Assembly: GCF_007005445.1 (NCBI RefSeq)
Contig: NZ_CP041387.1
Coordinates: 2,728,001 to 2,792,000 of the forward strand
DNA: 64,000 nt
Direction: 5' to 3'
Origin: Rhodopseudomonas palustris
Lineage (GTDB): Bacteria; Pseudomonadota; Alphaproteobacteria; Rhizobiales; Xanthobacteraceae
Part shown: positions 34,639 through 43,484 of the stretch, piece by piece
How positions within the stretch are numbered: the stretch's first letter is position 1
How the letters are laid out: each line of letters starts with the position of its first letter
Notes under the pieces: model-generated
Database searches by the model: none
Told to the model about the DNA's origin: nothing
The model's input: the letters and a program-made list of their open reading frames with translations, nothing else
Made by a program: the position numbers and the translations under genes

Positions 34639-34660
34639 TTTATATGATGAGCATCATTTC
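34639..34660. promoter_or_regulatory. Palindrome before the MFS gene
   Basis: ATGATG-AG-CATCAT at 34644-34657 is a perfect 6-bp-arm palindrome within TTTATATGATGAGCATCATT. It lies about 46 bp before the MFS start. A close match (GATG-AC-CATC) lies at the same distance before the thiolase gene near 50430. Confidence 0.5.
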
Positions 34661-34705
34661 CAATGAGCCGGCCGTAGCCGGCGCGTTCGCCGACAGGATC
34701 GCCGC

Positions 34706-35992
34706 ATGATCTCCGACGCCCTCGCCGCCGCGCTGGCCCGCCGCAACATTCACTACGGCTGGGTGATGGTCGGCGTCACCTTCCTCACCGCGCTGGTCAA
34801 TGCCGGCGCGGTCGGGGCGCCCGGCGTGTTCATCGTTCCGTTGCAGCAGGAATTCGGCTGGAGCACCGCGGATATCTCGTCCGCGCTGTCGATCCGCTTC
34901 GTGCTGTTCGGGCTGATGGCGCCGTTCGCCGCGGCGCTGATGAACCGGTTCGGCCTGCGCCAGGTGACGCTGACCGCGCTTGTCGTGGTCGCCACTGGGC
35001 TGATCGCGTCGCTGGCGATGAATTCGCTGTGGCAGTTGATGCTGCTGTGGGGTGTGGTGGTGGGCGTCGGCACCGGTCTCACCGCGCTGGTGCTCGGCGC
35101 CACGGTGGCGACGCGCTGGTTCGTCTCCCGCCGCGGGCTGGTGATCGGCCTGATGACCGCGAGCGTCGCCACCGGCCAGCTCGTGTTCCTGCCGATCCTC
35201 GCCTCGCTCACCGAACGCTACGGTTGGCGGATCGCGATGGCTTACGTCTGCGCGCTGCTCGGCGTCGCCGCGATCGCGGTGCTGATCGCGATGCGCAACC
35301 GGCCGAGCGACGTCGGGCTGCGGCCCTATGGCGACACCAGCACCGAGCCGGCTCCGCTGTCGGCACAGGCTGCGCCGGGATCGATCGCCGGAGCCGCACT
35401 CGGGGCCTTGCGCGATGCGGCCAAGACGCGGGTGTTCTGGGTGCTGTTCGGCACCTTCTTCATCTGCGGCGCGTCGACCAACGGCCTGGTGCAGGTCCAC
35501 CTGATCCCGCTGTGCGCCGACTTCAACATCCCGCAGGTGCAGGCCGCGGGCCTGCTCGCGGCGATGGGCGTGTTCGATTTCATCGGCACCATCCTGTCGG
35601 GCTGGCTGGCGGACCGCTACGACAATCGCTGGCTGCTGTTCTGGTACTACGGCCTGCGCGGCCTCAGCCTGCTGGCGCTGCCGTTCACCGACTTCTCGTT
35701 CTACGGCCTGTCGCTGTTCGCGATCTTCTACGGACTCGATTGGGTCGCGACCGTGCCGCCGACGGTGCGGCTGACGGCGCATAAATTCGGCCCGGAGCGC
35801 GCCAATCTGGTGTTCGGCTGGATCTTCGCCGGCCACCAGCTCGGCGCCGCCACCGCCGCCTTCGGCGCCGGCCTGTCGCGCGACCTGCTGGCGAGCTACC
35901 TGCCGGCGTTCTTCATCGCCGGCGCCCTGTGCGTGATCGCCGCCGCGGCCGCGCTGACGATCAGCAAGGCGGCCAAGCCGGCGGCGGCGTGA
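34706..35992 (+). CDS. Major facilitator superfamily transporter
   Basis: 428 aa with about 12 membrane segments in two halves. The N-terminal part (YGWVMVGVTFLTALVNAG and QQEFGWSTADISSALSIRF) matches the monocarboxylate/oxalate-type MFS branch (OFA/MCT-like). It probably imports an organic acid, fitting the surrounding acyl-CoA genes; the direction and substrate are inferred. A perfect GC hairpin follows its stop. Confidence 0.88.
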   Translation: MISDALAAALARRNIHYGWVMVGVTFLTALVNAGAVGAPGVFIVPLQQEFGWSTADISSALSIRFVLFGLMAPFAAALMNRFGLRQVTLTALVVVATGLIASLAMNSLWQLMLLWGVVVGVGTGLTALVLGATVATRWFVSRRGLVIGLMTASVATGQLVFLPILASLTERYGWRIAMAYVCALLGVAAIAVLIAMRNRPSDVGLRPYGDTSTEPAPLSAQAAPGSIAGAALGALRDAAKTRVFWVLFGTFFICGASTNGLVQVHLIPLCADFNIPQVQAAGLLAAMGVFDFIGTILSGWLADRYDNRWLLFWYYGLRGLSLLALPFTDFSFYGLSLFAIFYGLDWVATVPPTVRLTAHKFGPERANLVFGWIFAGHQLGAATAAFGAGLSRDLLASYLPAFFIAGALCVIAAAAALTISKAAKPAAA

Positions 35993-36012
35993 ACAGGAGC
36001 GTTGCCTGCTCG

Positions 36013-36035
36013 CTCTCCCCGCGCTGCGGGGAGAG
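36013..36035. terminator. Hairpin between convergent genes
   Basis: CTCTCCCCGC-GCT-GCGGGGAGAG, a perfect 10-bp stem in the 53-bp gap between the stop codons of the MFS and carboxyltransferase genes. Without a strong T-run it may work for both strands or represent a small repeat of the family seen at 44804-44908. Confidence 0.5.
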
Positions 36036-36045
36036 GTTGGAAAGC

Positions 36046-37605
36046 CTACGGCCGCATCCGCATGCCGGTCGCGACGCCGGGCTTGCGCAGCGGTTCGGCG
36101 AGGCGAGCGAACTCGCAGAGCAGCGAGCGGGTCTTGCGCGGATCGATGATCTCCTCGACCCAGAACTTCTCGGCCGAACGGAACGGCGAGCGCAGCTTGT
36201 TCAGCCGCTCCTCGATCTCGCGCATCTTGGCGTCGCGATCCTCCGCCGCATCGAGGTCGGCGCGATACGCCGCTTCGATGCCGCCTTCGAGCGGCAGCGA
36301 GCCCCAATACGCCGACGGCCAGGCGTAGCGCATCGAGAACCGGTTGGCCGGCTGGTGCACCACGCCGGCAACGCCGAAAGCGTTGCGGACGATGATCGTG
36401 CACCACGGCACGGTCGACTGATTGACCGCGGTCATCGCGCGAACGCCGTGGCGGATCGTCGCCGACTTCTCCGCTTCGAGTCCGATCATGAAGCCGGGGC
36501 AATCCATCAGATACACCACCGGTAGATGGAAGGTCTCGGCGAGGTCGACGAAACGAATCACCTTCTGGCAGGTGTCGGAGGTCCACGATCCGCCATAGTG
36601 ATACGGATCGCCGGCGAGCAGCGCCACCGCCCGTCCCTCGAGCCGGGCAAGGCCGGTGATGATCGAGCGGCCGAACGCCGAGCCGATCTCGAAGAACGAG
36701 CCCTGATCGACCACAGATTCGATGATCGGCCGCATCTTGTAGACCTGCCGGCGATTGCGCGGCACCGCCTTCAGCAACTTCTCATCGGTGCGATCTGGAT
36801 CGTCGTCGCAGGCAATCGTCGGCGGCAATTCGTGCACCGACGACGGCAAGTAAGACAGAAAACGACGCGCGCAGGCGAAGGCTTCTTCCTCGGTGTCGAC
36901 CGCGTGATCGATCGCGCCAGCGCGGGTCTGGATATCGGCGCCGCCGAGCTCCTGCTTGGTGAGATCCTGGCCGAGCCGCGCCACCACCGGCGGTCCGGCG
37001 ACGAACATCGCCGAATTGCGGGTCATGATCGAATAGTGGCTCGCGGCGAGCCGCGCCGCACCGAGGCCAGCGACCGAGCCGAGCCCTAGACCGACCACCG
37101 GCACCTGCGCGAGGTTCGCCGTCGTGTACCAGTACCAGCGGGTGCCATCGACGCCGCCGGGCAGATTGGCGGCGCCCTTGCTCTCGATCGTTCTCACCGA
37201 GCCGCCGCCGCCCGATCCTTCGATCACGCGGATAATCGGCAGCCGATAGTCGTGCGCCATCTCCTCCGCCATCTGCGGCTTGGCGTGGATCGACGCATCG
37301 GCCGAGCCGCCGCGCACGGTGAAGTCGTCGCCGACCACCACCACGGTGCGGCCGTCGATCTTCGCCCGGCCGAACACGCAGTTGGCCGGGGTCAGATGAG
37401 TGAGTTCGCCGCTGGCGTCGTATTCGCCGAGACCGGCGACAGCGCCGACCTCGTGAAAGCTGCCGGCATCGCTCAGCCGATCGATGCGCTCACGGACGGT
37501 GAGCCGGCCCTGGTCATGCTGGCGCTTGACCTTGTCGATGCCGCCCATCTGCCGCGCGAAGTTCTCGCGCCGGGCCAGCTCGTCGAGCTCCGGCTTCCAA
37601 CTCAT
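36046..37605 (-). CDS. Acyl-CoA carboxylase, carboxyltransferase (beta) subunit
   Basis: 519 aa. Two crotonase-like halves with the acyl-CoA and carboxybiotin sites: GGSADASIHAKPQMAEEM and EGSGGGGSVRTIESKGAA in the N half, AGDPYHYGGSWTSDTCQKVI and YLMDCPGFMIGLEAEK in the C half. It matches propionyl-/methylcrotonyl-/geranyl-CoA carboxylase beta chains. GGAGGG marks the start. The IclR gene runs 92 bp into its 5' end. A free biotin carrier protein is encoded divergently, but no biotin carboxylase is in the window, so its partner must be elsewhere. Confidence 0.9.
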   Translation of the reverse strand: MSWKPELDELARRENFARQMGGIDKVKRQHDQGRLTVRERIDRLSDAGSFHEVGAVAGLGEYDASGELTHLTPANCVFGRAKIDGRTVVVVGDDFTVRGGSADASIHAKPQMAEEMAHDYRLPIIRVIEGSGGGGSVRTIESKGAANLPGGVDGTRWYWYTTANLAQVPVVGLGLGSVAGLGAARLAASHYSIMTRNSAMFVAGPPVVARLGQDLTKQELGGADIQTRAGAIDHAVDTEEEAFACARRFLSYLPSSVHELPPTIACDDDPDRTDEKLLKAVPRNRRQVYKMRPIIESVVDQGSFFEIGSAFGRSIITGLARLEGRAVALLAGDPYHYGGSWTSDTCQKVIRFVDLAETFHLPVVYLMDCPGFMIGLEAEKSATIRHGVRAMTAVNQSTVPWCTIIVRNAFGVAGVVHQPANRFSMRYAWPSAYWGSLPLEGGIEAAYRADLDAAEDRDAKMREIEERLNKLRSPFRSAEKFWVEEIIDPRKTRSLLCEFARLAEPLRKPGVATGMRMRP

Positions 37606-38479
37606 GCATTCCCTCCGGCCTGATCGTCTTCTTGTTGTTGTTTCCCGACGGGCGCACCGCCACCAGGCCGCCATCCGCGTTCTGCACCAGCGGCTCGATC
37701 GATCCGGCGAGCTTGAGCAGCGCCGGCGCGATCTCGTCGTGCAACCGCTGCTCGTCGTACATCGCGGCCAGCACGCCGATCGTGACCATCACATAGGTCT
37801 GATACTGCGGCGACCAGATCGGCACCGCAATGCCGTTGATATGCGGGCTGAACAGACCGCAGCACACCACGTAGCCGCGCTCGCGCAGCATCGCGCGATC
37901 GGCTTCGAGCCGTTCGCTCAGCAGCGCCGCATCGGCCGGCGTATCACGCTGGATCTCCGCCAGCAGCGCGGCCGCGACGTTGTCGTCGAGCGAAGCGGCG
38001 TAGGCATGGCCGGCGGCGGAACGGCTGATCGCGATTCGGCTACCGGTGGTCGAATGCAGACCGAGTGCCTGCGCCGAGCGGGCGAATTCGAGATAGACCA
38101 GATGGAAGCGGTCCGGAATCAGGAAGCCGACGGTGCCGGGGATCTGGTCGGCGACCTCCTGCAGGCGCGATCGAATCAGATTGCGCAGTTGCAGGCCGCG
38201 GGTCATCGAGGTGCTCATCGCGACCGCGCTTGGACCGATCCGGTACTTCTGGTCGCGCGGCAGATAGACGAGCTGCCCCATCCGGGTCAGCGTGTGGGTG
38301 AGGCGCGACACCGTCGAGCGCGGCAAGCCGCAGCGATTGGAAATTTCGAGATTGCCGAGCCGGACGTCGTGTCCCTCGAAGCAGCGCAGCACGTCGAACG
38401 CGCGCGACACCACCTGAATCACATCGCCTTCACCGGCGCCGTCCCCTTGCCTGCACAGTCGTTCCGAGCGTCGTCCCAT
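37514..38479 (-). CDS. IclR-family transcriptional regulator
   Basis: 321 aa. N-terminal winged helix (VIQVVSRAFDVLRCFEGHD, LGNLEISNRCGLPRSTVSRL) and the IclR effector domain with GRIAIS-like and SPHINGIAVPIW blocks. After the normal family end (near residue 285) a basic tail of about 35 residues reads into the following carboxyltransferase gene in another frame. It probably controls that gene and the divergent carrier/TRAP genes; a perfect palindrome lies in the divergent gap. Confidence 0.88.
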   Translation of the reverse strand: MGRRSERLCRQGDGAGEGDVIQVVSRAFDVLRCFEGHDVRLGNLEISNRCGLPRSTVSRLTHTLTRMGQLVYLPRDQKYRIGPSAVAMSTSMTRGLQLRNLIRSRLQEVADQIPGTVGFLIPDRFHLVYLEFARSAQALGLHSTTGSRIAISRSAAGHAYAASLDDNVAAALLAEIQRDTPADAALLSERLEADRAMLRERGYVVCCGLFSPHINGIAVPIWSPQYQTYVMVTIGVLAAMYDEQRLHDEIAPALLKLAGSIEPLVQNADGGLVAVRPSGNNNKKTIRPEGMHELEAGARRAGPARELRAADGRHRQGQAPA

Positions 38480-38575
38480 GTCTTTTTGTCCTGCGTGGTT
38501 ATGATGCTCGATGCTCCGAGAGCGCCCACCTTCCTACCCGGAGCATCTTACGTTTCTTGGTTCTTGTTTCGCTCC

Positions 38576-38592
38576 GCGGAATATAATTCCGC
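38576..38592. promoter_or_regulatory. Perfect palindrome in the IclR/biotin-carrier gap
   Basis: GCGGAAT-ATA-ATTCCGC, 7-bp perfect arms and 3-base centre, about 97 bp from the IclR start and 153 bp from the carrier-protein start. Size and TGGAAT/ATTCCA-like arms suit IclR-family operators. Confidence 0.55.
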
Positions 38593-38744
38593 TTGAAGAC
38601 AAAGCTACATCAGGCAATTTGCCTCGACAATATCGGCGGGCTCCACGCAACGCCCCACGCGTGACCACTCGGCGCAAGATTTTTGCCCCCGGCCGCAGCA
38701 GCGGAACCGGACGCCGACAACGACGACACAACGGAGGAACACCG

Positions 38745-38966
38745 ATGGCCGAGATCAAGATCGTCACCGAAGTCGCCGGCCGCGTCTGCGCCTTGCCGCT
38801 GTCGATCGGCGACGGCGTCGGCGAAGGCGACGACATCGCCTTTGTCGAAGCGATGAAAATGGAAATCCCGGTCGCCTCGCCCGCCGACGGAACGCTGAAG
38901 TCGCTGCACGTGGCGCTCGACGACGTGATCGCCGAGGGTCAGCTCGTCGCCGTGATCGAGAGCTGA
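38745..38966 (+). CDS. Biotin carboxyl carrier protein, stand-alone (73 aa)
   Basis: Single biotinyl domain with the biotinylation motif EAMKME (Lys near residue 39) between two half-barrel repeats (TEVAGRVCALPLSIGDGVGE and ASPADGTLKSLHVALDDVIA). GGAGG precedes the ATG. It carries carboxybiotin between a biotin carboxylase and a carboxyltransferase, here most likely the divergently encoded beta subunit. It is much shorter than AccB (about 150 aa), as in modular acyl-CoA carboxylases. Confidence 0.9.
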   Translation: MAEIKIVTEVAGRVCALPLSIGDGVGEGDDIAFVEAMKMEIPVASPADGTLKSLHVALDDVIAEGQLVAVIES

Positions 38967-39152
38967 AGCCCGCCTCGCGTGTCTTGCGACGGCTTACACG
39001 TGACGCGCGAGGTCGGGACGTAATGTCGCACCAGGCAGCGGCGGCGTCGCGCGCAGACAATCTCAGCATCGCGTTGCCATCACCTCGCGGCGATGACATG
39101 CTCTCCCGATAACAAAGCAATCCGCAAAGCGGATGCGTTCGGGGAGAGAGAC

Positions 39153-40313
39153 ATGACGGGACGTTTCGGTCCGCTCGCGGCGCTCGCCGCGGGTTGCGCG
39201 CTGCTCATCACAACTCATGCGCGTGCAGGCGACATCAAACTACCAACCACGATGGCGTTCACCGCCTACGACACCGGAACCGCGGGCTTCAACATCGCGG
39301 TCGCGGTCGGCAAGATGATGAAGGACAAGCACGGCACCGACGTGCGCGTGCTGCCCGCCGGTAACGACGTCGCCCGTCTGGCCCCGCTCCGCGCCGGCCG
39401 CGCCCAGCTCGCCTGGATGGGATCGGGCACTTACTTCGCGCAGGAAGGCGTGTTCGAATTCGGCGCCAAGGAATGGGGCCCGCAGCCGCTGCAGATCTCG
39501 CTCAGCGTGATCGACTGCAACGGCTCCTCGCTCGGCGTCGCCAAGGACACCGGCGTCAAGGAGATCAAGGATCTGCGCGGCAAGCGTGTCGGCTTCGTGG
39601 TCGGCTCGCCGGCCCTGAACCAGAACGCGCTCGGCATCATGGCCTATGGCGGCCTGACCAAGGACGACGTCAAGATCGTCGAATTCGCCAGCTACGGCGC
39701 GATGTGGAAGGGCCTGGTCAACAACGACGTCGATGCCGCGTTCGGCACCACCATCACCGGCCCGGCCAGGGAAGCCGAGAACTCCCCGCGCGGTCTGATC
39801 TGGCCGCCGATGCCGCATGCCGACAAGGCGGCGTGGGAGCGGGTCAAGAAGGTCACGCCGTTCTTCAACCCGGCGATGTCGACCTGCGGCGCGGCGCACG
39901 AACCCGGCAAGCCGATCGAGCTTTCGAACTACCCGTATCCGATCGCCACCGTGTACGCGACGCAGTCGGCCGATCAGGTGTACTCGATCACCAAGGCGAT
40001 GATCGTCGACTACGACGCCTACAAGGACAGCGCTCCCGGCGCGACCGGGCTGGCGGTCAAGACCCAGACGATGAAATGGGTGGTGCCGTTTCATCCCGGC
40101 GCGGTGAAGGCGCTGAAGGAAGCCGGCCAGTGGACCGCCGAGGATCAGACTCACAATGACGGACTGATCAAGCGCCAGGAGGTGCTGGCCGCAGCGTGGA
40201 AGCAATACGCAGCCGCGGCGCCGTCCGGTGAGCAGGAATTCCGCGACGGCTGGATGATCGCGCGTGCAGCGGCGCTGAAGCGGGCGGGCCTGCCGAACGG
40301 CTTCGAGCAGTAA
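39153..40313 (+). CDS. TAXI-family TRAP transporter solute-binding protein
   Basis: 386 aa with a signal peptide (PLAALAAGCALLITTHARAG, cleavage near residue 26). The mature start KLPTTMAFTAYDTGTAGFNI and the blocks DLRGKRVGFVVGSPALNQNA and FASYGAMWKGLVNNDVDAAF match TAXI binding proteins. It captures an organic acid in the periplasm and passes it to the fused membrane component encoded next (27 bp apart). GGGGAGAG precedes the ATG. Confidence 0.9.
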   Translation: MTGRFGPLAALAAGCALLITTHARAGDIKLPTTMAFTAYDTGTAGFNIAVAVGKMMKDKHGTDVRVLPAGNDVARLAPLRAGRAQLAWMGSGTYFAQEGVFEFGAKEWGPQPLQISLSVIDCNGSSLGVAKDTGVKEIKDLRGKRVGFVVGSPALNQNALGIMAYGGLTKDDVKIVEFASYGAMWKGLVNNDVDAAFGTTITGPAREAENSPRGLIWPPMPHADKAAWERVKKVTPFFNPAMSTCGAAHEPGKPIELSNYPYPIATVYATQSADQVYSITKAMIVDYDAYKDSAPGATGLAVKTQTMKWVVPFHPGAVKALKEAGQWTAEDQTHNDGLIKRQEVLAAAWKQYAAAAPSGEQEFRDGWMIARAAALKRAGLPNGFEQ

Positions 40314-40340
40314 ACGCATCGCCGCGCCGGGGACATCGCC

Positions 40341-42407
40341 ATGCGCGCTGCCGAATCCGCCGCCCGCCCGACCAAACGGATCGTGCTCGACGATCCGCAC
40401 TCGGTCGACAACATGCAGGAAGCCGAAGTCACGCGGGTGCGCAGCCTGCGCGGCTTCTGGCGCTGGGCTCTGGTGGCCGCCGCCGCGGCCACCATCCTGC
40501 TGTGCATCAACCAGCAGTTCTCGCTGCGTTTCTTCGTCGGCTACACCCAGCTCAATACGGAGTACTTCTATCTCCTGATCGCGCTGGTGCTGCCGTTCAC
40601 CTTCCTGATCTTCCCGGCGTCACCTACCGCGCGACTGGACCGTGTCCCGCTGTACGACGTCGCGCTGTTTCTGCTGACGATCGGCGCGGCGCTGGTGCTG
40701 ATGAGCGCCATCCGCAAGGCGGCCGAAGCCGGATGGGAATTCGGCGGCGCACCGACCCACGTCTTCATCGCCGGCCTGGTGATGTGGGCGCTGCTGATGG
40801 AGGCGATGCGCCGCACCGGCGGCTGGAGCCTGCTGCTGTGCATCTTCCCGTTCACGGTGTATCCGCTGTTCGCCGGCGCGCGCTGGCTCGGCCCGCTCGG
40901 CGGATCGCAGTCGACGTTGGAACAGGCCACCGCCTATCACGTGCTGTCCGGCGAGAGCCTGCTCGGGATTCCGATCCAGGCGTTCGCCGACACCGTGATC
41001 GGCTTCCTGGTGTTCGGCACCGCGCTGATGCTGACCGGCGCCGGAAAATTCTTCATCAATCTGGCGTTCGCGATCTGCGGCACGTTCCGCGGCGGCGCCG
41101 CCAAGGTCTGCATCTTCGCCTCGGCGCTGCTCGGCATGATGTCGGGCTCGATCATCTCGAACGTGCTGACCGCCGGAACCATGACCATCCCGGTGATGAA
41201 GAAGAGCGGCTTCCGCGCCTCCTACGCCGCGGCGATCGAAGCCTGCGCCTCCACCGGCGCGGTGCTGGCGCCGCCGGTGATGGGCGCCACCGCCTTCGTG
41301 ATCGCGCAGTTCCTCAACGTCTCCTATGCGGAGGTCGCGCTCGCCGCGATCGTGCCGGCGGCATTGTATTACATCGGCCTGTTCATGCAGGTCGACGCCT
41401 ATGCGGCGCGGCACGGGCTCGAGGGCATCCCGCGCTCGGAGCTGCCGAGCCTGTGGCAGACGCTGAAGGAAGGCTGGTACTACGCCTTCGTGATCGCGCT
41501 CCTGGTGGTGATGCTGCTGCATTTCAAGCGCGAGAGCCACGCCCCGTTCTACGCCACCGCACTGTTGCTGGTGCTCAACCAGATCTTCTCGAAAGACACC
41601 CGCTGGACCTCGGGCAGCATCGTCCGCTTCCTCGAGGTCAACGGCCGCACCTTCGTCGAGCTGATCGGCATCCTGGCCGGCTGCGGCCTGCTGATCGGCG
41701 CGTTCTCGATGACCGGCGTGATCTCCAGCCTCGCGGCCGACCTGTTGCGGCTCGCCGGCGACAACGCCTTCCTGCTGCTGGCGATGTGCGCGATCACCAG
41801 CCTGATCCTCGGCCTCGGCCTCACCACCACCGCCTGCTACATCTTCCTCGCCATCCTGGTGGCGCCGGCGCTGGAGAAGCTCGGGCTGAACCGGATGGCG
41901 GTGCACATGTTCATTTTCTATTGGGGCATGCTGTCGTCGATCACGCCACCGGTCGCGATCGCCTCGTTCGCCGCAGCCGGCATCGCCGGATCGCCGGCGA
42001 TGAAGACGGGATGGGAATCGATGTGGGTGGGCAGCATCATCTATTTCATCCCATTCTTCTTCGTGATGAACCCGGCGCTGGTGCTGCAGGGACCGAGTCC
42101 GTATCTCGCCGCGCTCGGCCTGCTCGGGCTCGCGGCGCTCGGCACGGTGTGCATCTGCGGCGGCATCCAGGGTTATCAGGTCGGCGTCGGCGATCTGCGC
42201 CGCGCCGGCGCGCTGGAATGGCCGCTGCGCGTGGCGCTGGTGATCGGTGGCTTCGTGCTGGCGACCCCGGGCGGCGGCATCAATCCGCTGTCGCAGGTGC
42301 AGATCACCTCGCTCGGGCTGTGCCTGCTGGTCCCGACGCTGGCGATCGCGCTGCTGCTGGTGCGCCGCGGCGACCCGCCCCGGCAGGCGGCACGGCTGGT
42401 GCTGTGA
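40341..42407 (+). CDS. TRAP transporter fused permease (DctQ-DctM type)
   Basis: 688 aa, very hydrophobic. The first 4 segments (about residues 40-170) correspond to the small DctQ component. The rest is DctM-like, with the conserved ASALLGMMSGSIISNVLTAG then TMTIPVMKKSGF, and SSITPPVAIASFAAAGIAGS near the end. With the TAXI protein it forms a Na+/H+-driven importer of organic acids. The carboxylase genes next door suggest uptake of an acid that is later carboxylated as CoA ester. Confidence 0.92.
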   Translation: MRAAESAARPTKRIVLDDPHSVDNMQEAEVTRVRSLRGFWRWALVAAAAATILLCINQQFSLRFFVGYTQLNTEYFYLLIALVLPFTFLIFPASPTARLDRVPLYDVALFLLTIGAALVLMSAIRKAAEAGWEFGGAPTHVFIAGLVMWALLMEAMRRTGGWSLLLCIFPFTVYPLFAGARWLGPLGGSQSTLEQATAYHVLSGESLLGIPIQAFADTVIGFLVFGTALMLTGAGKFFINLAFAICGTFRGGAAKVCIFASALLGMMSGSIISNVLTAGTMTIPVMKKSGFRASYAAAIEACASTGAVLAPPVMGATAFVIAQFLNVSYAEVALAAIVPAALYYIGLFMQVDAYAARHGLEGIPRSELPSLWQTLKEGWYYAFVIALLVVMLLHFKRESHAPFYATALLLVLNQIFSKDTRWTSGSIVRFLEVNGRTFVELIGILAGCGLLIGAFSMTGVISSLAADLLRLAGDNAFLLLAMCAITSLILGLGLTTTACYIFLAILVAPALEKLGLNRMAVHMFIFYWGMLSSITPPVAIASFAAAGIAGSPAMKTGWESMWVGSIIYFIPFFFVMNPALVLQGPSPYLAALGLLGLAALGTVCICGGIQGYQVGVGDLRRAGALEWPLRVALVIGGFVLATPGGGINPLSQVQITSLGLCLLVPTLAIALLLVRRGDPPRQAARLVL

Positions 42408-42512
42408 GGACGATTGCGGCGGCGGGCCTCTGCCCGCCGTCGTTCAAATTTCACTGGACTTGCTACACGCACTGATTGAGCATCCTGGCGTTTCAAACCA
42501 AGGAGCTTTGCA

Positions 42513-43067
42513 ATGCAGCGTGTATTGGAAGTCACTTCGGTTGATCTCAGCCTGGTCAAGACCAAGCCTCCGCAGATTCACATTGTCACTCACGGGACCG
42601 TGCCGACTTCGGGATGGAAGCATCCGCGGCTGTCGCCGTGGTTCTATATCCGGCCGCCAGACGACGGCATCCAGGACTTCGACTTCGTCGCCGATGCCCC
42701 GACCGGCATCGTGCTGCCGATGATCACCACGATCGTCGCCGAAGCCACCATTCCGCGCGACCCCGAGGATTATTGGGGACCGGCAAAGGCGCTCCGCGGC
42801 GTCCGGATCCACGCGCGCGGCAACACCAAGGAAGCGAGCTTCAATGCAGCCGAGGATCTCGCACAGGCGATCTCGCTGTTTCGCGGCGACGATGATCCGA
42901 TTCCGTGGCTGATCGTCACGGCGACGTCGGCGGACTGCGACCTCACCGGCAAGGTGCTCCGCGTCTATCATACCGGCGACGTGCTCGAGACAGGCTACCG
43001 GACCGACCGCGGCAATATCGAGCTCGATCCCACCACCGACCGCGTCGTGCGGGTGTGGTGCGGCTGA
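42513..43067 (+). CDS. Conserved hypothetical protein (184 aa)
   Basis: Soluble, beta-rich looking protein (starts MQRVLEVTSVDLSLVKTKPP) without signal peptide, membrane part or known motif. It has a GGAG-like site before the ATG. It could be a small accessory protein of the TRAP unit, which ends 105 bp upstream on the same strand, but nothing in its sequence shows this. Confidence 0.65.
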   Translation: MQRVLEVTSVDLSLVKTKPPQIHIVTHGTVPTSGWKHPRLSPWFYIRPPDDGIQDFDFVADAPTGIVLPMITTIVAEATIPRDPEDYWGPAKALRGVRIHARGNTKEASFNAAEDLAQAISLFRGDDDPIPWLIVTATSADCDLTGKVLRVYHTGDVLETGYRTDRGNIELDPTTDRVVRVWCG

Positions 43068-43118
43068 GCTTCGCGACCAACGGCGGCGGGCATTGAGGTG
43101 CCCGCTTGCCGTTCCGGC

Positions 43119-43484
43119 TCAGCGATCAGACTTCTCGAAGAACGGCACCAATTGCCCGGTGAACTGCGTAAAGCCGGCGCGGACGCGGTCGCCGATCGCA
43201 AGATCGGCCGCGCCGTGGGCCATCATCCGAAACCCTTCGGCGCAATCGACCAGCACGATCTTGAACGGCACATGCGCCCGCGCGTCGGCGGTGGCGGCGC
43301 GATGAACCAGGGTCGCGGCGCAGACCACGCCCTCGCCGCTCGCGACCATCGTCGTCAGCTCCTCGCCGCCACAGCCCGCGCAAAAATCCCGACGGAAATA
43401 CTGCACGGCGCCGCAACCGCCGCAGCGCTGATACGCAATCCTCGGCTCGTCGCAAGTCCAGTCGGGCATCGCCATCTCGCTCAT
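43119..43484 (-). CDS. Zn-ribbon/OB-fold protein (DUF35, acyl-CoA associated)
   Basis: 121 aa. The N-terminal rubredoxin-like zinc ribbon has CGGCGAVQYFRRDFCAGCGG (two CxxC pairs) and is followed by an OB-fold that binds acyl-CoA in this family. DUF35 proteins partner with thiolase-like enzymes; the ChsH2-Ltp2 pair in actinobacteria is the known case, a retro-aldolase in steroid side-chain loss. Here its ATG overlaps the stop of a thiolase-like gene (ATGA), the same pairing. Confidence 0.88.
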   Translation of the reverse strand: MSEMAMPDWTCDEPRIAYQRCGGCGAVQYFRRDFCAGCGGEELTTMVASGEGVVCAATLVHRAATADARAHVPFKIVLVDCAEGFRMMAHGAADLAIGDRVRAGFTQFTGQLVPFFEKSDR

